DNA of 38,559 nt from an uncultured Eubacterium sp. (GTDB lineage: Bacteria; Bacillota; Clostridia; Oscillospirales; Acutalibacteraceae). A program made the translations under genes and the position numbers. How positions within the stretch are numbered: the stretch's first letter is position 1; every line of letters begins with the position of its first letter. A model generated the notes under the pieces. The model was given only the letters and a program-made list of their open reading frames with translations. It was not told the DNA's origin and did not search any database. Below, in pieces: positions 24,075 through 33,736 of this stretch. The stretch covers positions 1 to 38,559 of the forward strand of contig CAJOER010000019.1 of NCBI GenBank assembly GCA_905233805.1, given 5' to 3'.

Positions 24075-26870
24075 TTATTTCTTGTCCTTCTTGGACTTCT
24101 TTTCCTCTTCCTCTTCGAGTTCGTCGAGTCTTCTTCCGGGAGCGCCGTGGCACTTCTTATACTTTAAGCCGGAACCGCAGGGACACGGGTCGTTGGGACC
24201 GATTTTCTTTGCGCGTCTTACGGTAACCTGTTTTGCGTTGGAGTCGGTTTCGCTTGAAGACGTTGAGGTAACTCTTGCGACTGCTCTTCTCTGAACGTCC
24301 GCCTTATGACGCGGCATGAGGGTGAGCATCATCTTTGCCGTATCCTCGCGAATCATAGCGGTCATTTCGTCGAACATATCGTAGGATTCCATACGGTAAG
24401 CAACTACCGGGTCACGCTGAGCGTAGGAGCGAAGGTGGATACCCTTCTTTAAGTCGTCCATAGCGTCGATATGGTCCATCCAGTAGGTATCTACGTTTCT
24501 GAGAAGAATCATTCTTTCGAATTCCTGGAACATATCCTCGTCGAGGAGCTGTCTCTTCTGCTCTACAATCTTGTGCGCTCTGTCCTGTAAGAGTTCGATT
24601 GTATCTTCAACCTCAAGGGAGTCGCGGTCACGGAAGTCTTCGTCGTCGCAGATAAGCCACTCTTTGTACTTTTCACGGAGGCCTTCAACGTTCCAGTCTT
24701 CCTTGCTTTCGCCCGCGAAGTAATTTGAAACGGTTTCCTTGATGTTCTGGTCAATCATTCTGCCGATGGTTTCGGTGATGTCAAGACCTTCGAGAACCTG
24801 GTCACGCTGAGAGTAAATAAGCTCTCTCTGGCGGTTCATAACGTCGTCGTACTGAAGGGTGTTCTTTCTGATTTCGAAGTTTCTTCCTTCAACCTTCTTC
24901 TGTGAAGATTCAACGGTTCTTGAGATGAACTTGGACTCGATAGGCATATCCTCGTCGTCGGTGAGCTTAGCCATCATGAGCTGCATTCTGTCACCGCCGA
25001 AGAGACGCATAAGGTCGTCTTCACAGGAGAGGAAGAACTGAGACATACCGGGGTCGCCCTGACGTCCGGAACGTCCGCGGAGCTGGTTGTCGATACGTCT
25101 TGCGTCGTGTCTTTCGGTACCGAGGATGAAGAGACCGCCCGCCTCTTTAACCTTCTCGGCTTCTTCCTTGATTTCCTCTTTATACTGAGCTTCAAGCTCG
25201 ATAAAGGTCTTTCTTGCGTTGAGGATTTCCTCGTCGTCGGTCTCTCCGAAGCCCGTAGCTTCACGAATCTGGAAGTTTGTGAACTTCATCTTCTTCATCT
25301 GGGCCTTTGCGAGGAACTCAGCGTTACCGCCGAGCATGATATCGGTACCACGTCCTGCCATGTTCGTTGAGATGGTAACCTGTCCGAGTTTACCTGCCTG
25401 TGCAACGATTTCGGCTTCCTTTTCGTGGTTCTTTGCGTTAAGTACGTTGTGAGGAATACCCTCTTTTTTAAGGAGCTTTGAAAGGTGCTCGGACTTTTCG
25501 ATACTGATTGTACCTACGAGTACGGGCTGGCCCTTTTCGTGGCATTCCTTAATCTGCTTGATAACGTTGTTGAACTTACCCTTTTCGGTCTGGAAGATAA
25601 CGTCGGGCTTGTCCTCACGGATAAGCGGTCTGTTAGTCGGGATTTCTACAACGTCGAGCTTATAGATTTCGTCAAATTCTCTTGCTTCGGTAGCGGCGGT
25701 ACCCGTCATACCGGAGAGCTTTTTATAAAGACGGAAGTAGTTCTGGAAGGTAATGGTAGCAAGGGTTTTGCTCTCGTGCTCAACCTTAACGCCTTCCTTA
25801 GCTTCGAGTGCCTGGTGAAGACCCTCGTTATAACGTCTTCCCTCCATAATACGGCCGGTGAACTCGTCTACGATTTTAACCTGATTGTCTTTAACAACGT
25901 AGTCGATATCTCTTGTCATAACGCCGTGAGCCTTGATAGCCTGGTCAATATGGTGGCGGAGAGTGGTGTGCTCAATATCCATAATGTTTTCGATATTGAA
26001 GAACTCCTCAGCCTTTTCAACACCGCTCTTAAGGAGAGTAGCGGTCTTTGCCTTCTCGTCAACTACATAGTCGCCGTCGTAATTCTCTTCGGTGTCCTGC
26101 TTGTCGTCGGTCTTGGCAACCTTAACCATTGTAAGGGTTCTTGCGAAAACGTCAGCCTGACGGTAGAGGTCGGTTGACTGCTCGCCCTTACCGCTGATGA
26201 TAAGGGGAGTACGCGCCTCGTCGATAAGGATTGAGTCGACCTCGTCGACGATACCGAAGATGTGGCCTCTCTGTACCTTCTGCTCTTTATACTGAACCAT
26301 ATTGTCACGAAGGTAGTCGAACCCCATTTCGTTATTCGTACCGTATGTAATATCGCAGTTATAAGCTTCCTGTCTTTCGGCGTTACTCTTTTCGTGAATG
26401 ATAAGACCTACGGAGAGACCGAGGAAACGGTAAACCTTACCCATCCACTCGGAGTCACGCTTTGCAAGATAGTCGTTAACCGTTACGATATGAACGCCGT
26501 CGCCTGTAAGAGCGTTAAGATATGCGGGAAGGGTAGCAACAAGGGTTTTACCTTCACCGGTTTTCATCTCGGCAATTCTTCCCTGGTGGAGAACCATACC
26601 GCCGATAAGCTGTACGTCAAAGTGACGAAGGCCGATTACACGGTCAGCCGCCTCACGGCAGACTGCAAATGCGTCGGGGAGAATGTCGTCAAGAGTTTCG
26701 CCGTCGGCAAGTCTGTCTTTAAGAATCTGAGTCTGAGAGGAGAGCTCTTTGTCGTCCATCTCAGCATATTTGCCGGCAAGGTCGTTAATCTTGTCGACGT
26801 TTTTACGGAGCTTTTTAACCTCTTTCTTAGAGTAATCTCCGAAAATTGCTGTTACAAATTTATTAGCCAT
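24075..26870 (-). CDS. secA: Preprotein translocase ATPase SecA
   Basis: RHFDVQLIGGMVLHQGRIAEMKTGEGKTLVATLPAYLNAL; TNMAGRGTDIMLGGN; C-terminal Zn motif DPCPCGSGLKYKKCHG. Confidence 0.98.
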   Translation of the reverse strand: MANKFVTAIFGDYSKKEVKKLRKNVDKINDLAGKYAEMDDKELSSQTQILKDRLADGETLDDILPDAFAVCREAADRVIGLRHFDVQLIGGMVLHQGRIAEMKTGEGKTLVATLPAYLNALTGDGVHIVTVNDYLAKRDSEWMGKVYRFLGLSVGLIIHEKSNAERQEAYNCDITYGTNNEMGFDYLRDNMVQYKEQKVQRGHIFGIVDEVDSILIDEARTPLIISGKGEQSTDLYRQADVFARTLTMVKVAKTDDKQDTEENYDGDYVVDEKAKTATLLKSGVEKAEEFFNIENIMDIEHTTLRHHIDQAIKAHGVMTRDIDYVVKDNQVKIVDEFTGRIMEGRRYNEGLHQALEAKEGVKVEHESKTLATITFQNYFRLYKKLSGMTGTAATEAREFDEIYKLDVVEIPTNRPLIREDKPDVIFQTEKGKFNNVIKQIKECHEKGQPVLVGTISIEKSEHLSKLLKKEGIPHNVLNAKNHEKEAEIVAQAGKLGQVTISTNMAGRGTDIMLGGNAEFLAKAQMKKMKFTNFQIREATGFGETDDEEILNARKTFIELEAQYKEEIKEEAEKVKEAGGLFILGTERHDARRIDNQLRGRSGRQGDPGMSQFFLSCEDDLMRLFGGDRMQLMMAKLTDDEDMPIESKFISRTVESSQKKVEGRNFEIRKNTLQYDDVMNRQRELIYSQRDQVLEGLDITETIGRMIDQNIKETVSNYFAGESKEDWNVEGLREKYKEWLICDDEDFRDRDSLEVEDTIELLQDRAHKIVEQKRQLLDEDMFQEFERMILLRNVDTYWMDHIDAMDDLKKGIHLRSYAQRDPVVAYRMESYDMFDEMTAMIREDTAKMMLTLMPRHKADVQRRAVARVTSTSSSETDSNAKQVTVRRAKKIGPNDPCPCGSGLKYKKCHGAPGRRLDELEEEEEKKSKKDKK

Positions 26871-26903
26871 ATATTTTCACCTCATAGAAAATTCGTAAAA
26901 AAG

Positions 26904-26932
26904 ATAATATCATAAATACGGTGTAAAGTCAA
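26904..26932 (-). promoter_or_regulatory. Sigma-A promoter for secA
   Basis: Minus strand TTGACT, 17-bp spacer, TATTAT. Confidence 0.75.
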
Positions 26933-26941
26933 TTAGAATTA

Positions 26942-27544
26942 TTAATAAGAAACCGTATTTTTTATTGCGGTAAGAATACCGCCTGAAACGGCGTCCTCAG
27001 CCGCTTCGTCAAAGTTAAGAACAAGGTTGTCCTTACCCTTTTCAACCGAAACCGTAATCTCGGTGGGATTGTCGGGAACGGTTGCCTCGGAAATTTCGGC
27101 GGTGAGCTTACTCAGCGAGGTGTCGAGGAAAGAGTCGTTATTGAGCAGCGCCATAAGCTGAATTACGCTTTTTCCCTTGGTTAAATCCTTTGTAAATTCC
27201 TCGGCGATTTTTGACATATCGCGGTTTTTTACAAGGAGAGTTACGGTCTTATTCTTTTTATCAACCGACTTGACCTCGATTTCAAGCTTTTCAAACATAA
27301 CTTTTCCGAGAGCGGAAAACTGCGAATGATTTTTTGAAAGGTCAAGTATAGTTTTCAGAGTAGAGCTTTTAACATAATTCTGAAGGGTTGCCCTGTCAAA
27401 ATCCATTAAAGCTTTTTCAACCTTTGCGACGGTCTGGATAATATTCTCTTCGCTCATCGACTTTTCGCCCGAGCAGGCGGAAAGAGTGAGAGTCATCGCG
27501 AAGGCGAGTATAAGGCAGATGCCTTTTTTAAGATTATACTGCAT
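26942..27544 (-). CDS. Lipoprotein of unknown function
   Basis: MQYNLKKGICLILAFAMTLTLSACSGEK lipobox; start at 27544 preferred over the ORF-track 27595. Confidence 0.8.
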   Translation of the reverse strand: MQYNLKKGICLILAFAMTLTLSACSGEKSMSEENIIQTVAKVEKALMDFDRATLQNYVKSSTLKTILDLSKNHSQFSALGKVMFEKLEIEVKSVDKKNKTVTLLVKNRDMSKIAEEFTKDLTKGKSVIQLMALLNNDSFLDTSLSKLTAEISEATVPDNPTEITVSVEKGKDNLVLNFDEAAEDAVSGGILTAIKNTVSY

Positions 27545-27657
27545 ATACTGTTCACCTGATGGTTTATTATCCCGCTTTCCGAATCGGGACGTCATCTTTT
27601 TAATTATATATAATATCAGTTACTTTTGCAATAAAAATATTAAATTTATTAAAAAAA

Positions 27658-27686
27658 TTGCATTTTTTTCTCCTATATGGTATAAT
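27658..27686 (+). promoter_or_regulatory. Sigma-A promoter for the sugar transferase gene
   Basis: TTGCAT (27658-27663), 17 bp, TATAAT (27681-27686). Confidence 0.65.
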
Positions 27687-27751
27687 GCGTGAAGACAGAA
27701 TACATTATATTGGATTATTCCGTCTTATTAACCTTAAAGAAGAGGGCGAAA

Positions 27752-28372
27752 ATGAACGCTTTTTTTAGATATTTATTCGGACCGACAAAGTGGAAACGGC
27801 TTTTTGACATAGTGCTTTCGGCGATTGCGCTTGTTTTGCTGCTGCCCGTTTTTATTGTTATATGTTTAATTCTTTTCTTCACCCCGGACAGCAAGGTCTT
27901 TTTCAGCCACGAGAGAAGGGGCAGGAAGGGACAGCCGTTTAAAATTTATAAATTCCAGACTATGAGAAACAGTACGCCGAACTGCGCTACGTGCGAGCTT
28001 GAAAACCCCGAGCAGTATATTACAAAGCCCGGAAGATTTTTAAGAAAGACGAGCCTTGACGAGCTTCCGCAGCTCTGGAACATCTTTAAAGGCGATATGA
28101 GTTTCGTAGGTCCGCGCCCGCTTATTTCAAGCGAAATGAGGGCGCACAGGCTGAGGCTTGAATACGGCGTTTACCGCTTCAGGCCGGGGCTTACGGGCTG
28201 GGCGCAGATTAACGGACGCGACGATATTTCACTTATGAAAAAGATGAAGCTCGACAAGGAATACTGCGACAACTGGAGCATAAAATTCGACCTGGAGATT
28301 ATGTTCCGTTCGGTTAAGACGGTTGTTACCCGCGAGGGCTTCCACGAGGGTATGGTCCACAGGCGGAGATAG
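27752..28372 (+). CDS. Bacterial sugar transferase (undecaprenyl-phosphate glycosyl-1-phosphate transferase)
   Basis: KRLFDIVLSAIALVLLLPVFIVICL; FFSHERRGRKGQPFKIYKFQTMR; TSLDELPQLWNIFKGDMSFVGPRPL; RPGLTGWAQINGR. Confidence 0.93.
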   Translation: MNAFFRYLFGPTKWKRLFDIVLSAIALVLLLPVFIVICLILFFTPDSKVFFSHERRGRKGQPFKIYKFQTMRNSTPNCATCELENPEQYITKPGRFLRKTSLDELPQLWNIFKGDMSFVGPRPLISSEMRAHRLRLEYGVYRFRPGLTGWAQINGRDDISLMKKMKLDKEYCDNWSIKFDLEIMFRSVKTVVTREGFHEGMVHRRR

Positions 28373-28405
28373 TCACCGGTCACTAGTCACTAGTCACTAG
28401 ACATT
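28372..28405. repeat. Short tandem heptamer repeat (gtcacta)n
   Basis: gtcaccg-gtcacta-gtcacta-gtcacta-gacattg directly after the sugar transferase stop codon. Confidence 0.75.
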
Positions 28406-28443
28406 GGAGAATCGGCATAATATTATTTTTTGGAGATTAACGT

Positions 28444-31400
28444 ATGGAAAGAAATTTTATTGACGGATATACGGAATGGCAGTCAAATCCCGAAATCGTA
28501 TCGGTAGGGCAGCTGCCGCAGCACGCGACGCTTATGCCGTACGCAAGCTACGAGGAGGCGCTCAAAGCGGAGCGCTACGGCTCGTCTTACTGCAAGCTTT
28601 TAAACGGAAAATGGCGTTTTAAACTGTATAAGAATTACGCGTACAGACCCTCGGATTTTGCTCAGCCGCTCTATGACGCGCACAACTGGGACAGCGTTAT
28701 TGTCCCCTGTTCGTGGCAGATGCAGGGATATGACCAAAATATGTACTGCAACGTGCGTTATCCCTGGGAGGGGCACGAGGATATCTGCCCGCCTAACGCG
28801 CCGACAAAGCACAACCCCGTGGGCTGCTATTTAAAGCGCTTTCACGTTAATAAATCCGTTCTTGAAAAGAGAGTAGTGCTCTGTTTTGAGGGCGTTGAAT
28901 CGGCGTTTTATCTCTATGTTAACGGGGAGAAAATCGGTTACAGCGAGTCCTCGTTCAACAGGGCTGAATTTGATATTACCCGCTATCTTGTTGAAGGCTC
29001 AAACGTCATAGGCGTTGAGGTTTACCGCTGGTGCACGGGCAGCTGGCTCGAGTGTCAGGACATGTGGCGGTTGAGCGGAATTTTCCGCGACGTATATATT
29101 TATACGACCGAAAAGGAATACATAAGGGATTTTGAAATCCACGCAGAACCCGACGAGCTTCTTCACGACGGATATCTTGACGTTGAGGTCAAGACTAACG
29201 GCGCTTACGAGGGGCTGAGCATCGAGATGAACGTAATTGATGAGGACGGCGCGGTTGTTGCGCTTGACTCTCAGTACGCGAGCGAAGAGCACATTACAAA
29301 ATTAAAGGCAATTGTTACGAGCGTTAAGCCGTGGAGCGCCGAAAAACCGAATCTTTACACCGTTGTTCTCACTCTTAAAAACAACGGAAATCCGATTGAA
29401 TATATTTCTCAGAGAGTCGGCTTCAGAAAAGTTGAAATCAGAGAAGGCGTTATACGCATAAACGGCAAAAGAGTGGTGTTCAAGGGCACTAACCGCCATG
29501 AATTCGACTGCCGCACGGGCCACTACGTAAGCGAAGAAACAATGCGCAAAGACATCGAGATTATGAAGGCGAACAATATCAACGCCGTAAGAACCTCGCA
29601 TTATCCCAACGCGCCGCGCTGGTACGAGCTTTGCGACGAGTACGGTCTTTACGTTATTGACGAAAACAATATGGAAACCCACGGCACCTACTGGTCCAAT
29701 ATAGTGGGCTGCCCCGCGCTTCCCGGCTCGCGTCCCGAGTGGGAAAAGGCGTGCATGGAGCGCATAAAGGCGCTTTATCACAGGGATAAAAACCACTCCT
29801 GCGTAGTCTGCTGGTCCATGGGTAACGAGTCCCACGGCGGCGAAAACGTCAAGAAAATGTATAACTGGCTCAAAGCAAACGACAAGAGCCGTTTCGTACA
29901 CTTTGAGCTTTCGGGCGACCCGAACGAAAGAGAGCTTTCCGACGTTATGTCACAGATGTACGCAAAGCCCGATTATCTTGAAGAATACGCGGTTACGGGA
30001 AGAGACCCGAGGCCGTTCATTCTCTGCGAATACACTCACGCCATGGGTAATTCCTGCGGCTCGACGGACGAATATACCAAGCTCTGGGACAAATATCCCT
30101 GCCTGCAGGGCGGCTTCGTCTGGGACTGGGTTGACCAGAGCATACTGACTACCGACGAAAACGGAACCGAATATCTTGCCTACGGCGGAGATTTCGGCGA
30201 AACGCCGCACGACGGACATTTCTGCGGCAACGGACTTCTTTTCGGCGACAGGACGGTAACGCCGAAGCTTGCGGAAATCAACAAGCTTTATCAGAACGTT
30301 GATTTCAAGGCGATTGACGCCGAAAGAGGAATAATCGAGATTAAAAACAAATATTTATTTACTAATCTTAACGAGTTTGAACTTTGCTGGGAGCAGGCGG
30401 GCGACAAGGGCGTTTTCAGAAACGGCAGCGAATACATAAGCGCCGAGCCGGGCGAGAAAATCGTCGTTGACCTTGAACTCGGCAAGGTTTCGGGCGACGA
30501 AACCTACCTCAATCTTGCGCTCAGAGAGAGGGGCGAGGAAGGCAGAACGGTTGCCTACGAGCAGTTTATAGTAAATGAATTTGAAAACACGTACGACGAG
30601 CTTCAGGAGGACGAAACCCTTCTTGTTTCGGACACTTACGGCGAGCTTCATATTATCGGCGAGAACCTTGATATACGCTTTGAAAGGCGCGAAAGAGGTC
30701 AGCTTATGTCGATTAAGCTCGACGGCGAGGAGCTTTTAAAAGAGCCTGTCCGCCTGAACTTCTGGCGCGCGCTTACCGATAACGACAGAGGAAACCGCGC
30801 CGGCTCGCGCCTCGGCTGCTGGCGTGACGCGGGAGACACCCCCGGAATTTATAACAATACGATGTGGAACATCGAGAATTATCACATTCTCGACGAGGGC
30901 AAAAAGGTTGTAGTTACAAGCACCGCGAGGGTTCAGACCCAGCCCGAATCAAAGGCGATAGTTATATACACGATTACCTCAAAGGGCATTGAATTCGACC
31001 TTGAATTCGACCCCGCAAACTCGCTTCCCGAAATTCCCGAGGTCAGCGTTCTCTTTGAACTGCCGAAGGATTTTGAAAAGCTCGTTTACCTCGGCCGCGG
31101 CCCCGAAGAGAACTATATCGACAGGGCTAACGCCGCGACGGTAGGACTTTACACTACGACGGTCAGCGATATGTGGACCCCGTATCTCAAGCCGCAGGAA
31201 TGCGGAAACAGAACGGGCGTAAGGTACGCGACTTTAATCGGCGACAAAAAGGCGTTCACCCTCGTTGCCGAGCCGGTAATGGAACTCAACGCGTGCCACT
31301 GGCTTCCGAAGGAGGTTGAAAACACCTGGCACAACAAGGAGTTACCCGAAATTGAAAAGACGGTAATCCGCTGTATCGCGCGCCAGCAGGGCGTCGGCGG

Positions 31401-31488
31401 ATACGACAGCTGGGGCGCCCACACCAACGAAAAATATAAAAACAAGACGGACAAAACCTACCGCCTTAAATTCCAGATAAGATTTTAG
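28444..31488 (+). CDS. lacZ: Beta-galactosidase, GH2 LacZ type
   Basis: 1014 aa; WSMGNESHGGENVKKMYNWLK, PFILCEYTHAMGNSCGSTDEYTKLWDKYPCLQGGFVWDWVDQ, DNDRGN, YLGRGPEENYIDR. Confidence 0.95.
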   Translation: MERNFIDGYTEWQSNPEIVSVGQLPQHATLMPYASYEEALKAERYGSSYCKLLNGKWRFKLYKNYAYRPSDFAQPLYDAHNWDSVIVPCSWQMQGYDQNMYCNVRYPWEGHEDICPPNAPTKHNPVGCYLKRFHVNKSVLEKRVVLCFEGVESAFYLYVNGEKIGYSESSFNRAEFDITRYLVEGSNVIGVEVYRWCTGSWLECQDMWRLSGIFRDVYIYTTEKEYIRDFEIHAEPDELLHDGYLDVEVKTNGAYEGLSIEMNVIDEDGAVVALDSQYASEEHITKLKAIVTSVKPWSAEKPNLYTVVLTLKNNGNPIEYISQRVGFRKVEIREGVIRINGKRVVFKGTNRHEFDCRTGHYVSEETMRKDIEIMKANNINAVRTSHYPNAPRWYELCDEYGLYVIDENNMETHGTYWSNIVGCPALPGSRPEWEKACMERIKALYHRDKNHSCVVCWSMGNESHGGENVKKMYNWLKANDKSRFVHFELSGDPNERELSDVMSQMYAKPDYLEEYAVTGRDPRPFILCEYTHAMGNSCGSTDEYTKLWDKYPCLQGGFVWDWVDQSILTTDENGTEYLAYGGDFGETPHDGHFCGNGLLFGDRTVTPKLAEINKLYQNVDFKAIDAERGIIEIKNKYLFTNLNEFELCWEQAGDKGVFRNGSEYISAEPGEKIVVDLELGKVSGDETYLNLALRERGEEGRTVAYEQFIVNEFENTYDELQEDETLLVSDTYGELHIIGENLDIRFERRERGQLMSIKLDGEELLKEPVRLNFWRALTDNDRGNRAGSRLGCWRDAGDTPGIYNNTMWNIENYHILDEGKKVVVTSTARVQTQPESKAIVIYTITSKGIEFDLEFDPANSLPEIPEVSVLFELPKDFEKLVYLGRGPEENYIDRANAATVGLYTTTVSDMWTPYLKPQECGNRTGVRYATLIGDKKAFTLVAEPVMELNACHWLPKEVENTWHNKELPEIEKTVIRCIARQQGVGGYDSWGAHTNEKYKNKTDKTYRLKFQIRF

Positions 31489-31509
31489 ATTTTCTTAATA
31501 AAATAATGC

Positions 31510-31538
31510 TTGACTTTTATAGACAATAGTATTATATT
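31510..31538 (+). promoter_or_regulatory. Sigma-A promoter for the radical SAM gene
   Basis: TTGACT (31510-31515), 17 bp, TATATT (31533-31538). Confidence 0.6.
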
Positions 31539-31579
31539 TAGCAACAAGCAATTAACATTGATAAAGAGAGGTAAAGAAT

Positions 31580-33004
31580 ATGTCTCTTAAAGAAACTGCG
31601 CTGAATATTGCGATAAAATCCGCCGTAAAGTATGCGAGAAAGGATTTTAACAAGAACGCGCCGAAAATTCTCAACCTTGTTGAAAAGGCTGACAGAAAAA
31701 AGGTTAACAGAACCGCTTACGCAGGTCTTCACGCCGTTATGGACGACCCGGACAACAACTGGATGCAGTTCGTCCGCCGTCTTATCTGCGACACAAACGA
31801 GGACGTGCTTAACAAGTTTATACCCGTAGCAATTAACGTTGCAATTAACAGTTATGACGTACGTATGGCGGCTATTGAAAAGTACGGATGTAACGTGCCG
31901 TGGGCTATTCTTATGGACCCGACGGCGGCATGCAACCTTAAATGTAAGGGTTGCTGGGCTGCGGAATACGGCCACAATTCGTCGCTTTCGTACGACGACC
32001 TTGCGAGAATTATTTCTCAGGCGAAGGAACTCGGAACCTATATGTTCCTTTACACGGGCGGCGAGCCGACCATGAGAAGAGAGGACCTTATGCGCCTTTG
32101 CAGAGAGAATTCCGACTGCGCATTCCTGAGCTTCACAAACGGTACGCTTATTGACGATTCGTTCGCGGACGAAATTGCCGAAGTCGGCAACTTCTATCCC
32201 GCTTTCTCAATCGAGGGCTACGAGGAAGAAAACGACTTCCGCCGCGGCGAGGGTACGTTCGAAAAATGTACGGCGGCCATGAAGCGCCTTAAAGACAGAG
32301 GCGTCCCCTTCGGCGCATCGCTCTGCTACACGAGCAAGAACACCGAGCTTCTCGCCTCCGACGAATATATGGACTGGCTTATTGACCAGGGCGTTATGTT
32401 CGCGTGGTTCTTTACATATATGCCGACCGGCAACGGTGCGCTGACCGAGCTTATGGTATCGCCCGAGCAGAGAGCGCTTATGTATAAGAAAATGCATGAG
32501 TGGAGAGAGACGAAGGCAATCTTTGCGCTTGACTTCTGGAACGACGGCGAGTACGTTCAGGGTTGTATCGCGGGCGGAAGACATTACTTCCATATCAACT
32601 CAAACGGCGACTGCGAGCCGTGCGCTTTCGTTCACTATTCAAACGTTAACATTAAAGAGTGCTCGGTTCTTGACGCGCTTAAGAGCCCGCTGTTTATGGC
32701 GTACAAGAAGAACCAGCCGTTCTCGAACAATATGCTGCGCCCCTGCCCCGTGCTTGATAACCCCGGCGCTATCTCAAAGATGGTAGCCGATACGGGCGCA
32801 TATTCAACCGAGATGGAGCACCCCGAAAGCGCAAACGCCCTCTTTGACAAGACGGTCGAAGCGGCGAAGGCGTGGAAGGTTAAGGCAGACGAGCTTTTCG
32901 ACAGGGACGAATATCTTGCAAAACACGTTAAAGACGAGAATATGTATAACTACGAAAAGCCCGACGAAGAGCGCGAATTCAAAGAATTCGAAAAAACCGA
33001 ATAA
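31580..33004 (+). CDS. Radical SAM protein with ~110-aa N-terminal extension and Cys-rich C-terminal region
   Basis: CNLKCKGCWAAEYG (CxxxCxxC), FLYTGGEPTMR, later GCIAGG, CEPCAF, RPCPVLDNPG. Confidence 0.9.
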   Translation: MSLKETALNIAIKSAVKYARKDFNKNAPKILNLVEKADRKKVNRTAYAGLHAVMDDPDNNWMQFVRRLICDTNEDVLNKFIPVAINVAINSYDVRMAAIEKYGCNVPWAILMDPTAACNLKCKGCWAAEYGHNSSLSYDDLARIISQAKELGTYMFLYTGGEPTMRREDLMRLCRENSDCAFLSFTNGTLIDDSFADEIAEVGNFYPAFSIEGYEEENDFRRGEGTFEKCTAAMKRLKDRGVPFGASLCYTSKNTELLASDEYMDWLIDQGVMFAWFFTYMPTGNGALTELMVSPEQRALMYKKMHEWRETKAIFALDFWNDGEYVQGCIAGGRHYFHINSNGDCEPCAFVHYSNVNIKECSVLDALKSPLFMAYKKNQPFSNNMLRPCPVLDNPGAISKMVADTGAYSTEMEHPESANALFDKTVEAAKAWKVKADELFDRDEYLAKHVKDENMYNYEKPDEEREFKEFEKTE

Positions 33005-33018
33005 CGAAACAGTAAAAG

Positions 33019-33052
33019 GACGGGAAGCGGGGCAAAGCCCCGCTCCTTTTTA
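33019..33052 (+). terminator. Rho-independent terminator
   Basis: AGCGGGGC-aaa-GCCCCGCTCCTTTTTAT. Confidence 0.8.
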
Positions 33053-33122
33053 TATTTGCATTATTAATTGCAATATGATAAAATATACAATGATTTGAGG
33101 AATAATATAAAGAGGTTTTGTA

Positions 33123-33719
33123 ATGGGATTTTTCGGTTTCGGTAAAAGAGGAAAAATCGAATATATCGTAGCGGGGCTCGGCAATCCCGGCTCGCGCTAT
33201 GAGAACACGAGGCACAACGCGGGCTTTAAGGCCGTTGACCTTCTTGCAAAAAAAGAGGGCTTTGAATTTAAAAAGCTGAAGTTCAAGGCGCTTATTGCGG
33301 ACGAGGTTATCGCGGGGGTGCGCTGTCTTGTTATGAAGCCGCAGACTATGATGAACCTTTCCGGCGACGCGATTTTTGAGGCGGCGGAATACTATAATAT
33401 CCCCGACGAAAACGTGCTTGTTATCTTCGACGACGTAAGCCTTGACATAGGAAAAACGCGCATAAGACGTAAGGGAAGCGCGGGCGGACACAACGGAATA
33501 AAGAGCATTATTTCCGTTATCGGCGAGGAGTTCCCGAGAGTCAAAATAGGAGTCGGCAAGAAGCCGAACGCCGAGTGGGACATGAAGGACTGGGTTCTTT
33601 CCGACTTCCCGAAGGACAGCGAAAAAGAACTTGAAGCGGCGCTTGAAAACTCGGTTGAAGCGATTAAGCTTCTTGTAAACGGAAAAATTGACGAAGCGAT
33701 GAATTTATATAATTCATAG
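33123..33719 (+). CDS. pth: Peptidyl-tRNA hydrolase
   Basis: YIVAGLGNPGSRYENTRHNAGF, KPQTMMNLSGDAI, VIFDDVSLDIGKTRIRRKGSAGGHNGIKSII. Confidence 0.97.
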   Translation: MGFFGFGKRGKIEYIVAGLGNPGSRYENTRHNAGFKAVDLLAKKEGFEFKKLKFKALIADEVIAGVRCLVMKPQTMMNLSGDAIFEAAEYYNIPDENVLVIFDDVSLDIGKTRIRRKGSAGGHNGIKSIISVIGEEFPRVKIGVGKKPNAEWDMKDWVLSDFPKDSEKELEAALENSVEAIKLLVNGKIDEAMNLYNS

Positions 33720-33736
33720 TATAAAGGAAAGTGAAT

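Noticed and set aside
25485-26177. 230-aa plus-strand ORF, and 26262-26915
   Set aside because: Antisense to secA conserved regions; compositional artefact.
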